Below, in pieces: positions 24,720-38,100 of a DNA stretch of 64,000 bases (position 1 is its first letter; each line of letters starts with the position of its first letter). The DNA is taken from the NCBI RefSeq assembly GCF_051014445.1, contig NC_135141.1:25815422-25879421 (forward strand). Direction: 5' to 3'. This DNA is from Colletes latitarsis (lineage: Eukaryota > Arthropoda > Insecta > Hymenoptera > Colletidae). Under the pieces are notes generated by a model that saw only the letters and a program-made list of their open reading frames with translations, was not told where the DNA came from and did no database searches. A program made the translations under genes and the position numbers.

Positions 24720-27700
24720 AGTGATAATTACTATTTAAATGTGTCGTATTGTTCATACTAAGTAGTATTAAATAGTATAAATAACATTTGAATAAGAAAC
24801 TGCCAGCGGTAAGTACGAATTAAGAATAGACACAACTACCAGAAAGATGGCGGCCTGAGGTTCCAGCTTCCGGATCCAACGAACGAGATCGAAATCTTTG
24901 GTTATCGCGGATCGAATCCTTGGCGCGACGCCGTCTCGACGACACGCTAAATTCGGCGCTCGTTCGTCTATGTCAATGGTACTTATTATCGCGTACAAAG
25001 ACCCATTTAACTCGATGTAACACGGCCACAACGGGCTGCTTAACAATTTCATTTGGTCATTGACATTGCCTGTGCTCGCTATTAATACGCAGCCGGATAA
25101 CGTTCGAGGGAACGTTTACTCGCAGATTAGTTTGCAAAAGTTCACGATGAATGACTATTTGATAACAGGTTCAATGGCCCGTCATTGATTCGTGGACGAC
25201 GCCTAAATCTTAATTGAGAGTCCGGTCGCTCGAGATTGAATCGCATCCGAATACCGTTCTCTTGAACGTTTAAAGCTTTGGAACGTTAAAACGCACAAAC
25301 CTGCAAATTTTGCATACGTAGATACACGTTGAGTTATTTATTTAAAAAGCGATTAGTTCTCACCTATTACGCTAAAAGACAGACACGTTTCTTCTTTTAA
25401 AAAACGCTGGCGGCTACGTTTGCTGACTTCTTTCCGCTCTCTTTCCCTGAAAAATACAAAGGGTGTTAGTAAGGGCAATCTAGAAAAAAATACTTTTGCG
25501 TCGATTTAGATTTACATCCGTTATTTTATTTTTATTTGCAAATATTTCACTACCACCTGTTCAAACGATATTATGGTTCTAAATATTATGAGTCTAAAGA
25601 TTCAGCTGAAACGTTACTGTCCCAAATACACAGTATTTCTGTCATCCCTGCTCTTCATTCCTCCGCATTATCCAAGAACACGTTTCCCGTAATTATTTTG
25701 AGCGGTGTATTTTGGCTCCGTTGTGCGAACGTTTCGGATAAATTCTCGGTCATTTATCACGCGAAATATTACATCGTGCATCGTGTTTACAGGTGGACAA
25801 TAATTTAGGGGATGATCGTGCCACGTCAAGAATAGAGATACATTCGAGGCCATTTTACTTTTCTACTTATAAAATAGGTATTGTAACGAAGAAAAATTTG
25901 GAGAAAATTGTTTTTAGGGTGAAACACCCCTCGACTATGATATCTATAAGAAAATAAACATCTGTTTTTGTTTTTTTAATTAGAGCAAGTAATTTCGTTA
26001 CTCTTGACTTTCGACTTGCTTTCACCTATAAAATCACCTTCTAAATTATTATCCATCTATGGCTAACTACCCTTTATATTAGATAAATGCATCCCGAAAC
26101 GAAGCGCCTCAATCTCTGAATAGTGTAAGTTTTAAATTAGATTTGTTTCGTTTCGAGCGAAGAAAACAGGATTTTTGGGGGCAAGTCGTCGACGTGGCGT
26201 CACCCTTTGGTGACTCCGAACGTCACCTTCTCCCGTAACACTGACGCAGCTTAAGTATAGTAATCGATCTTCTAATTCTTACTTCCTCGGAGCGCGTTAG
26301 GGGGACGCACGTCAAACAACTCGCAATTGCACAGCCCCGAAACAATGCCACCGGGGTATTTATGCGTCCGCTATTTTTAGTCGACGAAAGAATTTTGCCA
26401 CCTGACGAGAAAATCGTGGTCCTCGATTTCCAAATACGGTTCAACACCGAATCATCATAAGTGGAACACACAAGCACCCACAAATTCTACGTTAAAACTA
26501 TATGTACATCGAAACCTACGCTTGCCTTGCAATACAAATTGATATAAAAATATACAAGAAAATAGTTAACATTCATCGTGGTCAATCTATTACGATTCAC
26601 AATACAGTCTACAATCGATTCATTATATGAACAAGAGTTATCGTAATCGTAGAGAACATCTTTTACATAGAAATTATAATTAATTACGTGACCCCTATTT
26701 TTCGTTCCGAACGTAGGAAAGCAAGCGCTATTATCCATAAGGGAACTGTTATGCAATAGTTGAACCCGCTTGTCCATTTCAATTGACGCGACATCGTATC
26801 GGCGACCTGTTATCCATCTTTGAATAATCGTATCTTATAGTTTCATGTTCTCGACGCTCCAGCTCGTGTATTATGTCACTGCTGCATTCGCAATAGCCAT
26901 GAATGAATTGAAAAAGAATTGTGATTTTTAAACCATGTTTATTTTACTTATCAATGTTTTCACTGTAATTGTTCATGATCGAAAACCAGATTCTTTCGTT
27001 TCTAAGCTATGACGCGAACCCGAAAGGAAGAAGACCAACGACAGGGTTTCAGTTTAAGGGGAGAAGAAGGGTTTTCTCTTTCCCTTTGAACCGATAACTG
27101 TTTACAGTAATGTAAAAACAGAATGGAATTTGAGCAACCGAATTTGATTGTATAATTATTTACAACTTCCTCGTTGAACTTCATCAGAATTGTATTTATT
27201 GGGTTATCGATCCGACGCATTACGCAATAGGAAGTTAAGATAGAACGTATCCATTAGTTCTATTAAAAACTCTATCAATAACTACGAGAACTGTCTGATT
27301 CGGTTACCAAAGACTGGCAAACCTCGCGAGTACTTCGCGAAGCTCTTCAACTATACTTCCTACCACCTGCTGCTCTTCGCCATTCTTCGACCCTTCGCTA
27401 TTCGCACAAAGTACCGAAGAAGGAACAATTAAAACCATCTAAACTATTTTGCATATATAATACAATCCGAAGTATTTAAGCGAGAGATAGATATATACAT
27501 TATTTGATAATAAAGAGCATTGACATCGTATGTCTGTCGCGCTCCTTAAAAACAAATATATACCGAGCATGCATCCCAGCCTTCCACGAAAATTACAATG
27601 GATCGTTTGTCTCAATTAAATACTCGTTACTTGCGAACAAAGTCTGCCCAACTCTGATTTTCAGGCCGAGTCTGCGAAATCAATGTTTCTTTCCGCGACG

Positions 27701-30520
27701 TCAGAGGAAGCGAGACTATAGTTCCATAATTGAAGCTGTGATTCACCCGTAATCCAGACTCTTCCCCGGTCTTCAACCCTTCGCTATACCGAGCGCAGAG
27801 AACAATTGAAATTAAACGCGACCAAGGAACTTTCGACGAGGTCCAACGGTTTTAACACCATTTCTACCACGGTTCTATGCAGTTTATAATAGTTGTTACG
27901 AACAAAGGTATTTTCTTAACTGATAAAACTTAGAAACTAATCTCAGAAATTTCGGAAGACGTCCCTTTTATGGAAATGGCGCTTGCCTAGTTCGAGAGGG
28001 GGGGGCGGAAAGGAAGTTTCGTGGAGACGAGACGAGTTTGGGGCCCTCGAGGAGGGTGGAGAACGACGAGACAGCCCGAGAATCGGTGTCTAGACTTACC
28101 AGATTAAACACATCCGCAGCGAGGGAAACCGAAATTCGCTCGACCCGGCAGACGTAACACGATCTTTAAGAGGGAACTTCCTAACGCTAATGCGCCCGCG
28201 ACAGAGGATGTCTAGCGACTGGGCAGCGCTTAAACCGCGGATCATTTCAATTTCCAACAGGCATACGCGGTCTCCTCGTCACGTGACGATCAAGTTAGAA
28301 ACTACGCCTACGGCGCAGCCACCGGGGGGACAGATGCATCGAGATTTAGAGACGCATCGCGATGCAACGTTGACAGCAGTTCATCTGCAGCTGTCAAGCG
28401 AACCGCCACGTGCGTCGTTCGTCGTTTTTTTCCCATCGTTCGAGGGTGGTTCGAGGAGATTGGAAGTGACCGAGAGGGTTTTTCGAAATGGTGGGAACGA
28501 GTCCTAGGTAGAAGGAAGCGTTTTAGAATTCAAAGGAAGCGCGAGAGAAAATTTTGTAGACGATCTAGGGGTTGCAACCCTTTAACTTTAAGAAGACTGT
28601 AACTTCTAATCTAATCTAGTCAATTTTAAAGATCGTTTAAGTTTGTTGAAGAATAATAGTGATGGATTTCGTTGGCGACGAATCGAATTGACAAGGGTCT
28701 CTTCAGAAACGGGGTTCAAAGAAGAGAATCTTAGGTTCGTTTATTAATTTAACCCTTTTTTAATTTCCAGGTTCGATGGAGGACCGAATCAGGGGAATAT
28801 TTTCCACGCAATTTTCAAGGACAACCATAAAGGAAGAATGAGTGCACCGTTTTGGCAATGAGAATCGTATAAATACATATTAAAGTCAAGTTTAGATGGG
28901 TGCATATCGATTGACCCACAAAGGGAATTGCAACCATGAGAAGATCAAATAGAAAGTTGAAAAAGTCCTTCGAGGATAATAAACGTTCGAAATCGCGGAC
29001 GATTGCCAAAACAATTTTCGGAATACCAGCTTCTTTCTGACGTATATCAGCCCCCCTTACGATATTGTTTTACTGCTCTAGTTATTGCAATGTTAATGAA
29101 TATTACATATTGCTAGCAAGATTAATAATTGCGTTTTCTAAACTACTCTGATATTTCAATTCCACTCAAATGTTTGCATTTACTATCTCCTCTTTCGCAT
29201 CGTTCAGATCGATGAGCATATTTTATCAATGTGAGGATTGCTTCGCACAGTGCGTTTACAAATGTTTTACAAGATTTTAGAATTTACTGATCACGCTCGT
29301 GGCTCGTTTAAACAAATTATACTGTTAGAATAAACAGACGACAGGTGACAGTAATTTAATCGGCAAACACAATGAACGAAAAAGATGCACGCTCGCTTCA
29401 GTCATCTATCTCGACGAAACGATCAGTTTATGAATGATTACCGTGGTAATGATACGTAAGGGATTGTCATCTCGGTGTTATTCGCGCGAATATACACGGA
29501 AGAAATCGAGCACACCCTAGTACACGGATCAGCAACCACGTTTAAAAGGGAATATATCGATCGTGACGTGGGAACAGGTAATACAGTCGCTCAGGGCGGG
29601 TACAATATTTCAGAGAATAGTAATCATACTTTGGGGGAACGTTTTCGTGCAACTCAATTGCGATGAAAATTCTGCGATCTTTTTTAAGATTTCTATTTCG
29701 ACTGAAAAGCAACTCCTGAACCTAGGTTATTGTTTTTTCTTTCGATACACTGCTTTAATCATTATTTGACAATACCGTGCGACAAATTAAATATCAAAAA
29801 TTCAAGAAAATTAATATACCAATTTTTAAAAAATTTGTAATGCTGAGAAAGCTAATTCGAGCGTATGTTTATTTACCAAACTGAAAATAATCATAGTATA
29901 ATAGAGTAGAAATAAAGGCTAGAATCAATCCTGCCTTAATTATTCCCGATAGGAGAGAAATTAACGCGCAGATTGTCCATTGACCCACATACGCATCAGA
30001 CCGATGTTGACTCAGGACTCCGCCGAATACGGACCAAATAACTCCTGCACAGATCCTTCGAACAATTCTTTAAACCTAAAACTTCCTACGAGAATGCCTG
30101 TTTTCCTAAACATTTGCATCGTACTCGTACATCCATAAATTACCCCGGTTCACAGGTGAAGTACAAGCTAACGAAACCAAGTATCCTTCGGCGACACTTC
30201 AAACCAGATCAAACAGAACCACTTCTCCGCAATCGAGACCCCGCTCGATAGCCCTCCACGTTACATAATCAAACTCACGGTATCAACACAGGAACAGCGA
30301 AAGAAAACAAAGGACTCGAGCCTATCTGACCTATGCATTCGCTATTATCTTCTTAGCTCAAATCTCAAACCATGGAACAATCGAAGAACGCGTCATGTAT
30401 CGTCCATAATAATTCCCAAATTGCTAAAAGGGCAGCATTCTGTCTCAAGCGTTATCCATCGTTCAACGACCCTCTTGTCGGAGCTCCACCTTGGGTTCCA
30501 GCTACTCTGGCTAGGTCTCG
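24720..30520. other. Intergenic or 5' noncoding region of SLC36-A
   Basis: No protein-coding gene is supported over this stretch. Short frames (for example 28190-28507 plus) lack domains and fall in GC-rich patches near 28.0-28.5 kb. Candidate minus-strand noncoding leader exons of SLC36-A are noted under that gene's 5' UTR entry. The rest is AT-rich DNA in which I see nothing specific. Confidence 0.4.
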
Positions 30521-30927
30521 TTAGGTCCTCGGGGTCGTTGGTACTGCAGTCGGATCGGAACTTACGTTTGCTGGTGTATGCACAGGACGGACGCGACGGG
30601 ACAATCTCGCAGGGTCTGTGTTAAACCGCCAAACGACACGGGTACGCGTGTGCGTGGCGCACACACACGGTTGAAGCTCCGACCGACATGAGGTCGCGTG
30701 CACACGTGCGACTAAACCTGCGTGCACCGCGCTCGAGACTGCCCGCACTGGCGGAGAGGGTGCGCCGAGGTAGCCTCGAGGTATGCGGGGGCGGCCACCC
30801 CGATAGCGATCCATAAGTTCGTACCTAGAACCGGCGACATCTCATGGCGCCCGCGCGAAAACCACGAACTTTGACCTCTTGTCGCCGCTGGATGGACGAA
30901 ACTGGAAACTGGACTCTCAAAAACCAC
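30521..30927 (-). other. GC-rich island, possible promoter or first exon on the minus strand
   Basis: A compact CpG-rich patch sits between the two transporter genes. On the minus strand it carries a frame (ATG at about 30840) whose start, MSPVLGTNLWIAIGVAAP, resembles a short signal-peptide-like hydrophobic stretch. A donor-like AAC|GTAAGTTCC lies near 30565. It could be a leader exon for SLC36-A, a first exon of an unseen gene, or neither. The plus strand also carries unrelated open frames, which is expected in GC-rich DNA. Confidence 0.25.
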
Positions 30928-32189
30928 TTGTCCGAGTTCTGGTACCTGGATGAGGATTGGAACGTTATAGAATCACAAGGAGACGGGAATTTCTGGTGCA
31001 CACAAAATGGGCGTTTGTTCTTGAGAAATTCGAAGTTTTATTGTAAATATAGACAATGTTGAACGTAGACTGTTAGTCTTAACATGTACCACCCTAGTAG
31101 TAATCGCAGTATTTATGCCTAACATTGCTTGTACTTATAATAAAACTTTAAACAGACATTTCTCAGGAACGAAAGCCCATTTTAAGGAACGGAATGGGAC
31201 CATTATCCTAAGAGGGATTTCTATAGATACAATAGTACTTGGAGTTAGTCAGAGAGTAGCTGAATCATATTTTTGAGGTGTCAGGGGCTTTCTAAATACG
31301 CTGGTTATCATCTGTTTAATATACTCATACTCACATCTCGTATCATAGATCAGCCGCCGATTAAAAATCTTCATCGAAGCTGGAAAGTTGGAGGGTTCTC
31401 TACTCTCGTAAGGAACATCAGGATATTGAGTGATTCCAGGATTCGGGATACTTATAGTCACGTACTACGTGTCTATATAAAACACTGAACAGATCGTTTT
31501 ATTAAAATAAATGTAATGGTGAATGGTACTAATTATCTTAGGTCGAGATGATTGCGAGTATTTATTCTTTGCCCGCGGCAAAGAATTATGGTTGTACGAT
31601 GACATCGTTGGACGAACATATGCAAAACAAAAAAGAACGCCTCTCGTTTTGTACTCGACGACGCATCCAATGATTAGACGAACATCCGTTGTTCGACGAT
31701 TCGTTCGCGTAATTTAAACCAATCGATGTATCCAAATCTCGCTCGCATCGATCTCATCCATTGCTACATTCACTTAATCCGTGATTTGGCATCGAATCAC
31801 GGCTACAACAAATGAATAAAAACAGTTACTTGTCAACAGGCGAACTTGATTTCATAGAAATAGCATCTTCAAATTGAGTTCACCGATCGCGACACGCTAG
31901 CGCGTCGTCCATGTATTTTTTTTCTCTTCCTACGCTTTCGTTATTTTACCGTAGCTCGCGGTCCCGTATCACGCGGCTCTCGGATCGTATTTATGAAATA
32001 CGTCTCCGACGGAAGTAAGATCCACGGTCTGAAGTAATACAGACCCAATCTTTAGGTACTCTTTTGGCGACGAAACCTCGCTACGTATCACATTGCCGCG
32101 TCCTTCCCCTCCGGAGAACAACGCCTCCCCTATCCTTCTTCCAATCTCCCTCGTTCATGGTCTCCTCCTTATCCTCCGTAGCAAGCGCT
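30928..32189. other. Intergenic DNA and probable 3' UTR of SLC36-B
   Basis: No gene is recognised. The part next to 32190 should be the 3' UTR of SLC36-B on the minus strand. Its end is not determinable by eye. Confidence 0.4.
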
Positions 32190-35100
32190 TCACGAGAAGC
32201 TCGCTATTATGTCACGGAGACTCGTGTACGTTCCTATCACCAGACCCAGCAGCCCAAACAAGACCAACGACATGTTCTTAGCCACCATCCACATCCTTTC
32301 CGAGCGTGTATACACGCTCCAGAATGTGCAGGTTTGTATGATCGCGGGGAAAGCCAGCCCCAAACCGGACAGACACAAGGCACCGAACAGGGAAATGAAG
32401 AGCTCCAGCTCGGGGATCGCTATGGCCAGTAAAACTGAAAAAAAGAAGACGGACTTAGAGTTAGACTACATGCGTACGACATTTACATTATTATTATATA
32501 GTTACGAAATGCACAAAGATATAACGGAAACGTTCCGTTTATTTAAAGAAACAACGTTTCCAATTGCGAATGCTGACCGACCTTGACTCCAGTTATACAA
32601 AAAACTTGAGCCGCTATTTATAAAGACCGACGCTTCGGCTTCGCGTATTAATACAAAGAAGAAAAGCTAATTGAATACGATCAATAGGTTTGATCTCAAT
32701 GAAATTCCACGCAATAACATCGATTGACGTCAGAATAGCAGGGCTACAAGGTAATCAGCATCCAACGTTTCGCGAATGGCATCGCACTCATTGAAGGACT
32801 CAGGGCGTTCACTTACACGTTAAAAGGACAAGGACGGTCCTGACGACATACTCCCATAAGAGTTTGTGCGAATTTTTCTCCATCTTCGGAGCCACGTACT
32901 CGTTCCAGACGATGTCGATGGCCACGTAGCATTGAATAGGATGGGTGAAGAAGATGGCCACGGCTAAGAGGATCTGCACACTCTTTGCAAGGAGCATAGG
33001 ATCGTTCAGACTGAACGTGATGCTGCCCTGAATCGAGCTACCATAACGTATGTATCCGAAAAATCCTATGGCCGTGTATAGAACAACAATGGTACCCATT
33101 CCTATGTTGAGCACTCCAAAGGATTTAATGAAATTCTTCGGTTTCTTCATCTCGTTCTCCAGCGGCATGATCTAGAATCGAATAGATCCGTAAGAACGGG
33201 AATAAATATTCCTAAGTTTCTTAATGACGTAACGCAACAACATCATCGCAAGGTTAATAGATGTGGATCGAACGCTTCGAACAACATAATTTGTCAAAGT
33301 GTCCATACATCGATCGAAGAGTATTTTTAGCGAATCGTGCAAGCCTAACATTTATCTCGTACAGAGAAATTTTCATTGCTTTTTTTTCCAGGCTGGGAAG
33401 CCTTCCAAAAATGTTTGGAACCCACTGTCGCGGACACTCTGCAAACACCAGATATTTGCGATACTTTTCAAGCTTCCCATTCGAAAGGAAATCGACGTTC
33501 CAGTTTGGAACAACGTGGAAATTTGAAAGTAGTTTATCGAGGCACGAATGAGTACTCACCACGCCTATAGCCTCGAGAGCGAAAAGCACGGTGCCGAAGT
33601 AAAGCGGGAAATCCTGGACGTGCCCGATAGGCTGACGATCCTCGAAGGACAACGGATCCCTGAAGATATAATACAATATTATACCGAAACTGGCGAACGT
33701 GATGCCGTTCGCGATCGTCGAGCACGGGGCCAAGAATTTCAGGTTCCTGATCCAATTCACGAGGATCAGGGGCAACAGGATCGCCAACATGTACAGCCTT
33801 AGGTCGATTTTTGGGAGATACGAGTCCAACGCCTGCAAACAAAACGATACTTCTTTGATACATTTATCATCAAAAAATCGATCTACAAAGGTCGTCAGAG
33901 ATCGAAAACTATAATGCAAAGTCTGATTTAGAATACGTAGTTTTCTGTGTAGAAAAGAGAGACATTCCGTGCTAGTAGTATTGGATTAAACGTTATGGTC
34001 AGCCTTCGTAGGACGAAATCACTTCGCGTCGTCCACATTCTACTTGCTCGAATTACCACATTCCCCTAAATCCGGTACTGTTCCTTATTTCTCGCGACAA
34101 TACGCGATTCGTCGAGTAATTCGAACTATGAAAATGAGTCAACGCTTGTAACTGTACTTGCGTCATTCTGACTCAGAGAGACAAGGAAACGATCGAACGA
34201 GTTTTCTCTCTAGAATTCTCTCAAGTCTCCAACTTTCATCGGTCAAGATCCCGAGACACAACGGCGACAATCAGCTTTCTACTTCCTATCGAATCGCGGC
34301 ATCGTAAATCCCGCGTTATCGAGTACTCGACGTTTATCGAACGAAGACTTACGTTCGTCCCGACGATCAACGCGTTCCTTTAAAAAAGCGTAAATATCGC
34401 TCGCGGTTCGCGATTTCAAAAGACCAAGAATAGTTTTCGTCCAATTCAATAAATCGCTTCGGTCAGGAACTGATGCCGTCATCGCGCGATCTCGCGCGTC
34501 CAGCTAACAATAGTAAAACGATCTTTATCGGCCTCGGGAGATCATCGATATCGGCTCCGTTATTCTCCCAATTCAAGGACAGCCGGAAATGATTAGCGAC
34601 ATATTTTAACATGTACCCATTTACGATCTCGTAAGCGTCTTTACGTAAGCGTCGCGTAATTGCGCGCGTAACGCGTACACGTAGGCGCGTTTTACTTTTT
34701 TTTTTTTTTTCCTTAAATTCTAGGCGCAACCGTTAATTCTAATTCGTACGAATCGATTTTCTATTCCGCAGAGGAAAGAGCGCAGACAGTATTATATAAA
34801 ACGACGATCAAATGAAAACTGTGCCAAAATATTGCTATAAACTATCTTTATCAAGTGTATTTTTGCGATTAATTATTTCAATCTATAATCAATTCTAAGA
34901 TCTGATAGTCCCACGATTGAAACGCAACGCTCGTCCTATCAAGCACGTTATTCTATTATGTCTATTGCTCCGCGTTCAATTAAGTATACATTTCTGGCAA
35001 TTAACTTGAACCTCGTCGAGCGAAATAAAAGAAATTATTGATTGCGCAACTCAGTGTTTCTCAAACCGTCGTGAAATTTTCAAAGTGTTATAAGCGCTGC

Positions 35101-38100
35101 GTTCCAATGCAATCTTGAGATTGAAATTTCGATATAGGGAACGACCTGATAATACATTTTTTTAATTGCGTTTGACACGCGAACGTTCCGCCGGTTGGCG
35201 CTAAAATTTTGCACGCAGCCTCAGAGCTATCTAGGCCAGGTTTGCCTTCTTCGTACGTATCGTACCGATTCGATACGCCGTCGTTTGCAACCGCGATTCT
35301 GTTACGAATCCAGCACTTGATACGTGTATCGTACGGGTCGTTCTAAACTAGAACACAATTCGCTTTCCTCGCGGCGAAGGGCGTGTGTACGGAAAACTAC
35401 CTAACGGCCCCGTATTGAGAGCGTGGTTTAAACGCGCGTCGATCGGCTTTGGCTCGCACACAAACGCCCGAGTAATTCCACGGTTTCGTTAATCGAGTAT
35501 AAAACGCGGATCACGTAATGCGTTTCGTACGGTGCAATTCTATTTAGATTATGGTGATTAAACACGAACGCATCTTGCAGAACGTTCCATGCTTTTACGT
35601 AACAGTACGTTCCCGATTGGACGTACTACTACGTGCCGCCTTTTGTCACGCTTCACGCGCTCCGACCGCGCGACATAGTAATACCATCGACGTAATAAAG
35701 CGTACAACGTCCTGCTACGGTCAATGGAGCAACGCGTTCGACGATATACTACGCCCGACGTACTGACACGTCCAACACGGCGTCCAGGAATGCATAAGTT
35801 CTGTTACTTCGTAGATGGACGTAATAATGCGTCGAAAGCAGTAACAAGTTTCGACATAATAGTACGTCGAACGTAATAATACGTCAGACGTATGTAACAC
35901 GTTGAAACTTGTTACTGTATACTACGCCCGACGTACTGACACGTCCAACATGGCGTCCAGGAATGCATAAGTTCTGTTACTTCGTAGATGGACGTAGTAA
36001 TGCGTCGAAAGCAGTAACAAGTTTCGACGTAACAGTACGTCGAACGTAATAATACGTCAGACGTAGTAACACGTCGAACGTAGTAGTACGCAAGTATACG
36101 CGAATTAATACTAAAAAGTACACGAGCGAGTGTTACGCAACGGCGCGAGTCGCGAAGCAACGCATTCTTTTATAATTGTAAATGATTTTGTATTGCGCGC
36201 AACCACGTATGATTGATTCCTTCCTACAGACTTTTGCTCTCGCGTGATTCATTATTTCGAGCATGGAAGTGTCTGTTACTCGTAACCGTGCCGCGGATCG
36301 ATTTTCATAATCGCGCCGACGAGAATAACAAACCGTTAACTGTCGCGGGCAGCGTTTTAGCGCGTTCCCCGTCGGGCTGTCGATAGCAAAGACGTTCGTC
36401 ATCGTCGAAGACAGCCAGAAAAAGAAACCAGCGCATCGAAATGCCGCTCCAGCTGTCTAGAACCCCTTCAGCCGTACCATTTTCAGTATATCTCCTTTTT
36501 TATTCCGGCTCCGCGACCGCGATTGTTCTCTCCGTCTATTCTAATCCTCCGCTTCGACGCAGGACGCGCGATTAAGAGGGCAGAACACCTCGATTGGATT
36601 ACTCAAGGGCGGTCGGTGAAAGAAACGCGAGATCGTGCCTGGAATCGTCGGAACGAACTGACGCGATGACAATGTGATTTGCATACGCGTTCGATCTCTT
36701 AGGATTTACGACGATATCGATTACATCGCGGAACAAACGACCGGGGGGAGTTCCTCCGTCGGAAATCGACGCGAAACCGGTCCCGGCGACGGTTCGCACA
36801 CGAACGACCGTGCCTCGTTACCGGAAAAATTGTTAAACTTTTTCCATCGATGCAAAAAACTACAACCGATTTCCTGTCATAACCAGATCGAACCCGATTC
36901 TAATCGTTCGATTCGCGTTACGCAACAACAGATCGAAATATTACCGTAAACGAGTCCACGTGGACCACAGTTTCGACCGAGAGATCATCCCTGCGATTCG
37001 TTTCGGTACCAGAAGTTACACGAAAGCAAACATGATTGTCATTTAATCGCCTGGGAAACTGGAAGCCGTGTAATCCGATAAATTGAACGCATTGCATCAT
37101 TACCACAAAGTGTCTGAATATTACCGCTAGCGTGTTATCAGATATTATTACATCTTTGCTTTACTATTTCGTGTAACTCCACGTTGTCACGCTTCTCCGG
37201 TCGCCGGTTGTACCGTATCATTTCTCAGCCATTTAATTGTTCAAATAAACTAAACAGAATAGTCGAATAGCTGTCCTATCATATAACGTATCAAATGGTT
37301 GTTCACAATTTTGTTTCCAATTTCCTTTCAATAAGACGTATCTGGGCGATCGACTAGCGTAGCGATAATAATTATAAATTACATAAAATTCCCGACAAAA
37401 GAAAAACCGATAACGAAAGTGGATGCACGCGCGCGTCGATGCTTTCCCCGTTATGTACAGTAAAAACATGCTCAACAGGTGCTCTTGTACGTCTTCGCGA
37501 ACGCAGCTATAAATCAAGCAACATTGTTGAAGCTATGGGTCACGGTTCTCTTCTCGTAAAAGTCGCGCTCGGGCAGGATGAATGCGTTCTACTACGCTCT
37601 TGTCGATCCAACGGTGGGAATTCAGGTTTTCGCGAACGGTGCCCGTTGCATCCACATTCTCCATCCACTTGCCGTAATAACACGTGTCGTAACTATGCCG
37701 CTAACTATCCATTACATTGCGTAGTACGCAACGCGTTCCAGTGTCTGGCTGAACCAACACTGACACGGTCCTCTTCGTCCAGTTTCCAAACTGGTCGGCC
37801 CGCGAACGCCAAGAATTTTCCACGAACATAATTAACCAATCTTCCCGCGTCCCATCAATTACGCAACCGATTACGCGCGGCGAATTGCCGCTCGAAGCCG
37901 CGACGACGTAAACGAAGAGCTAACGGCGGTAATTAATCGAGTGAAATTTAATAGCGTCTCGACAATCCTCGTCTTTCCGCTCAGTCGATTATCGACTAAA
38001 TCTATCGTGAAACGAAGACTCTTTGTGTTTAGAAGAGACTGGCGAAGACCGATCGCGACTCGTCGTTTTTAGAATGCATCGTTTAAAATTCGCAATGGTC

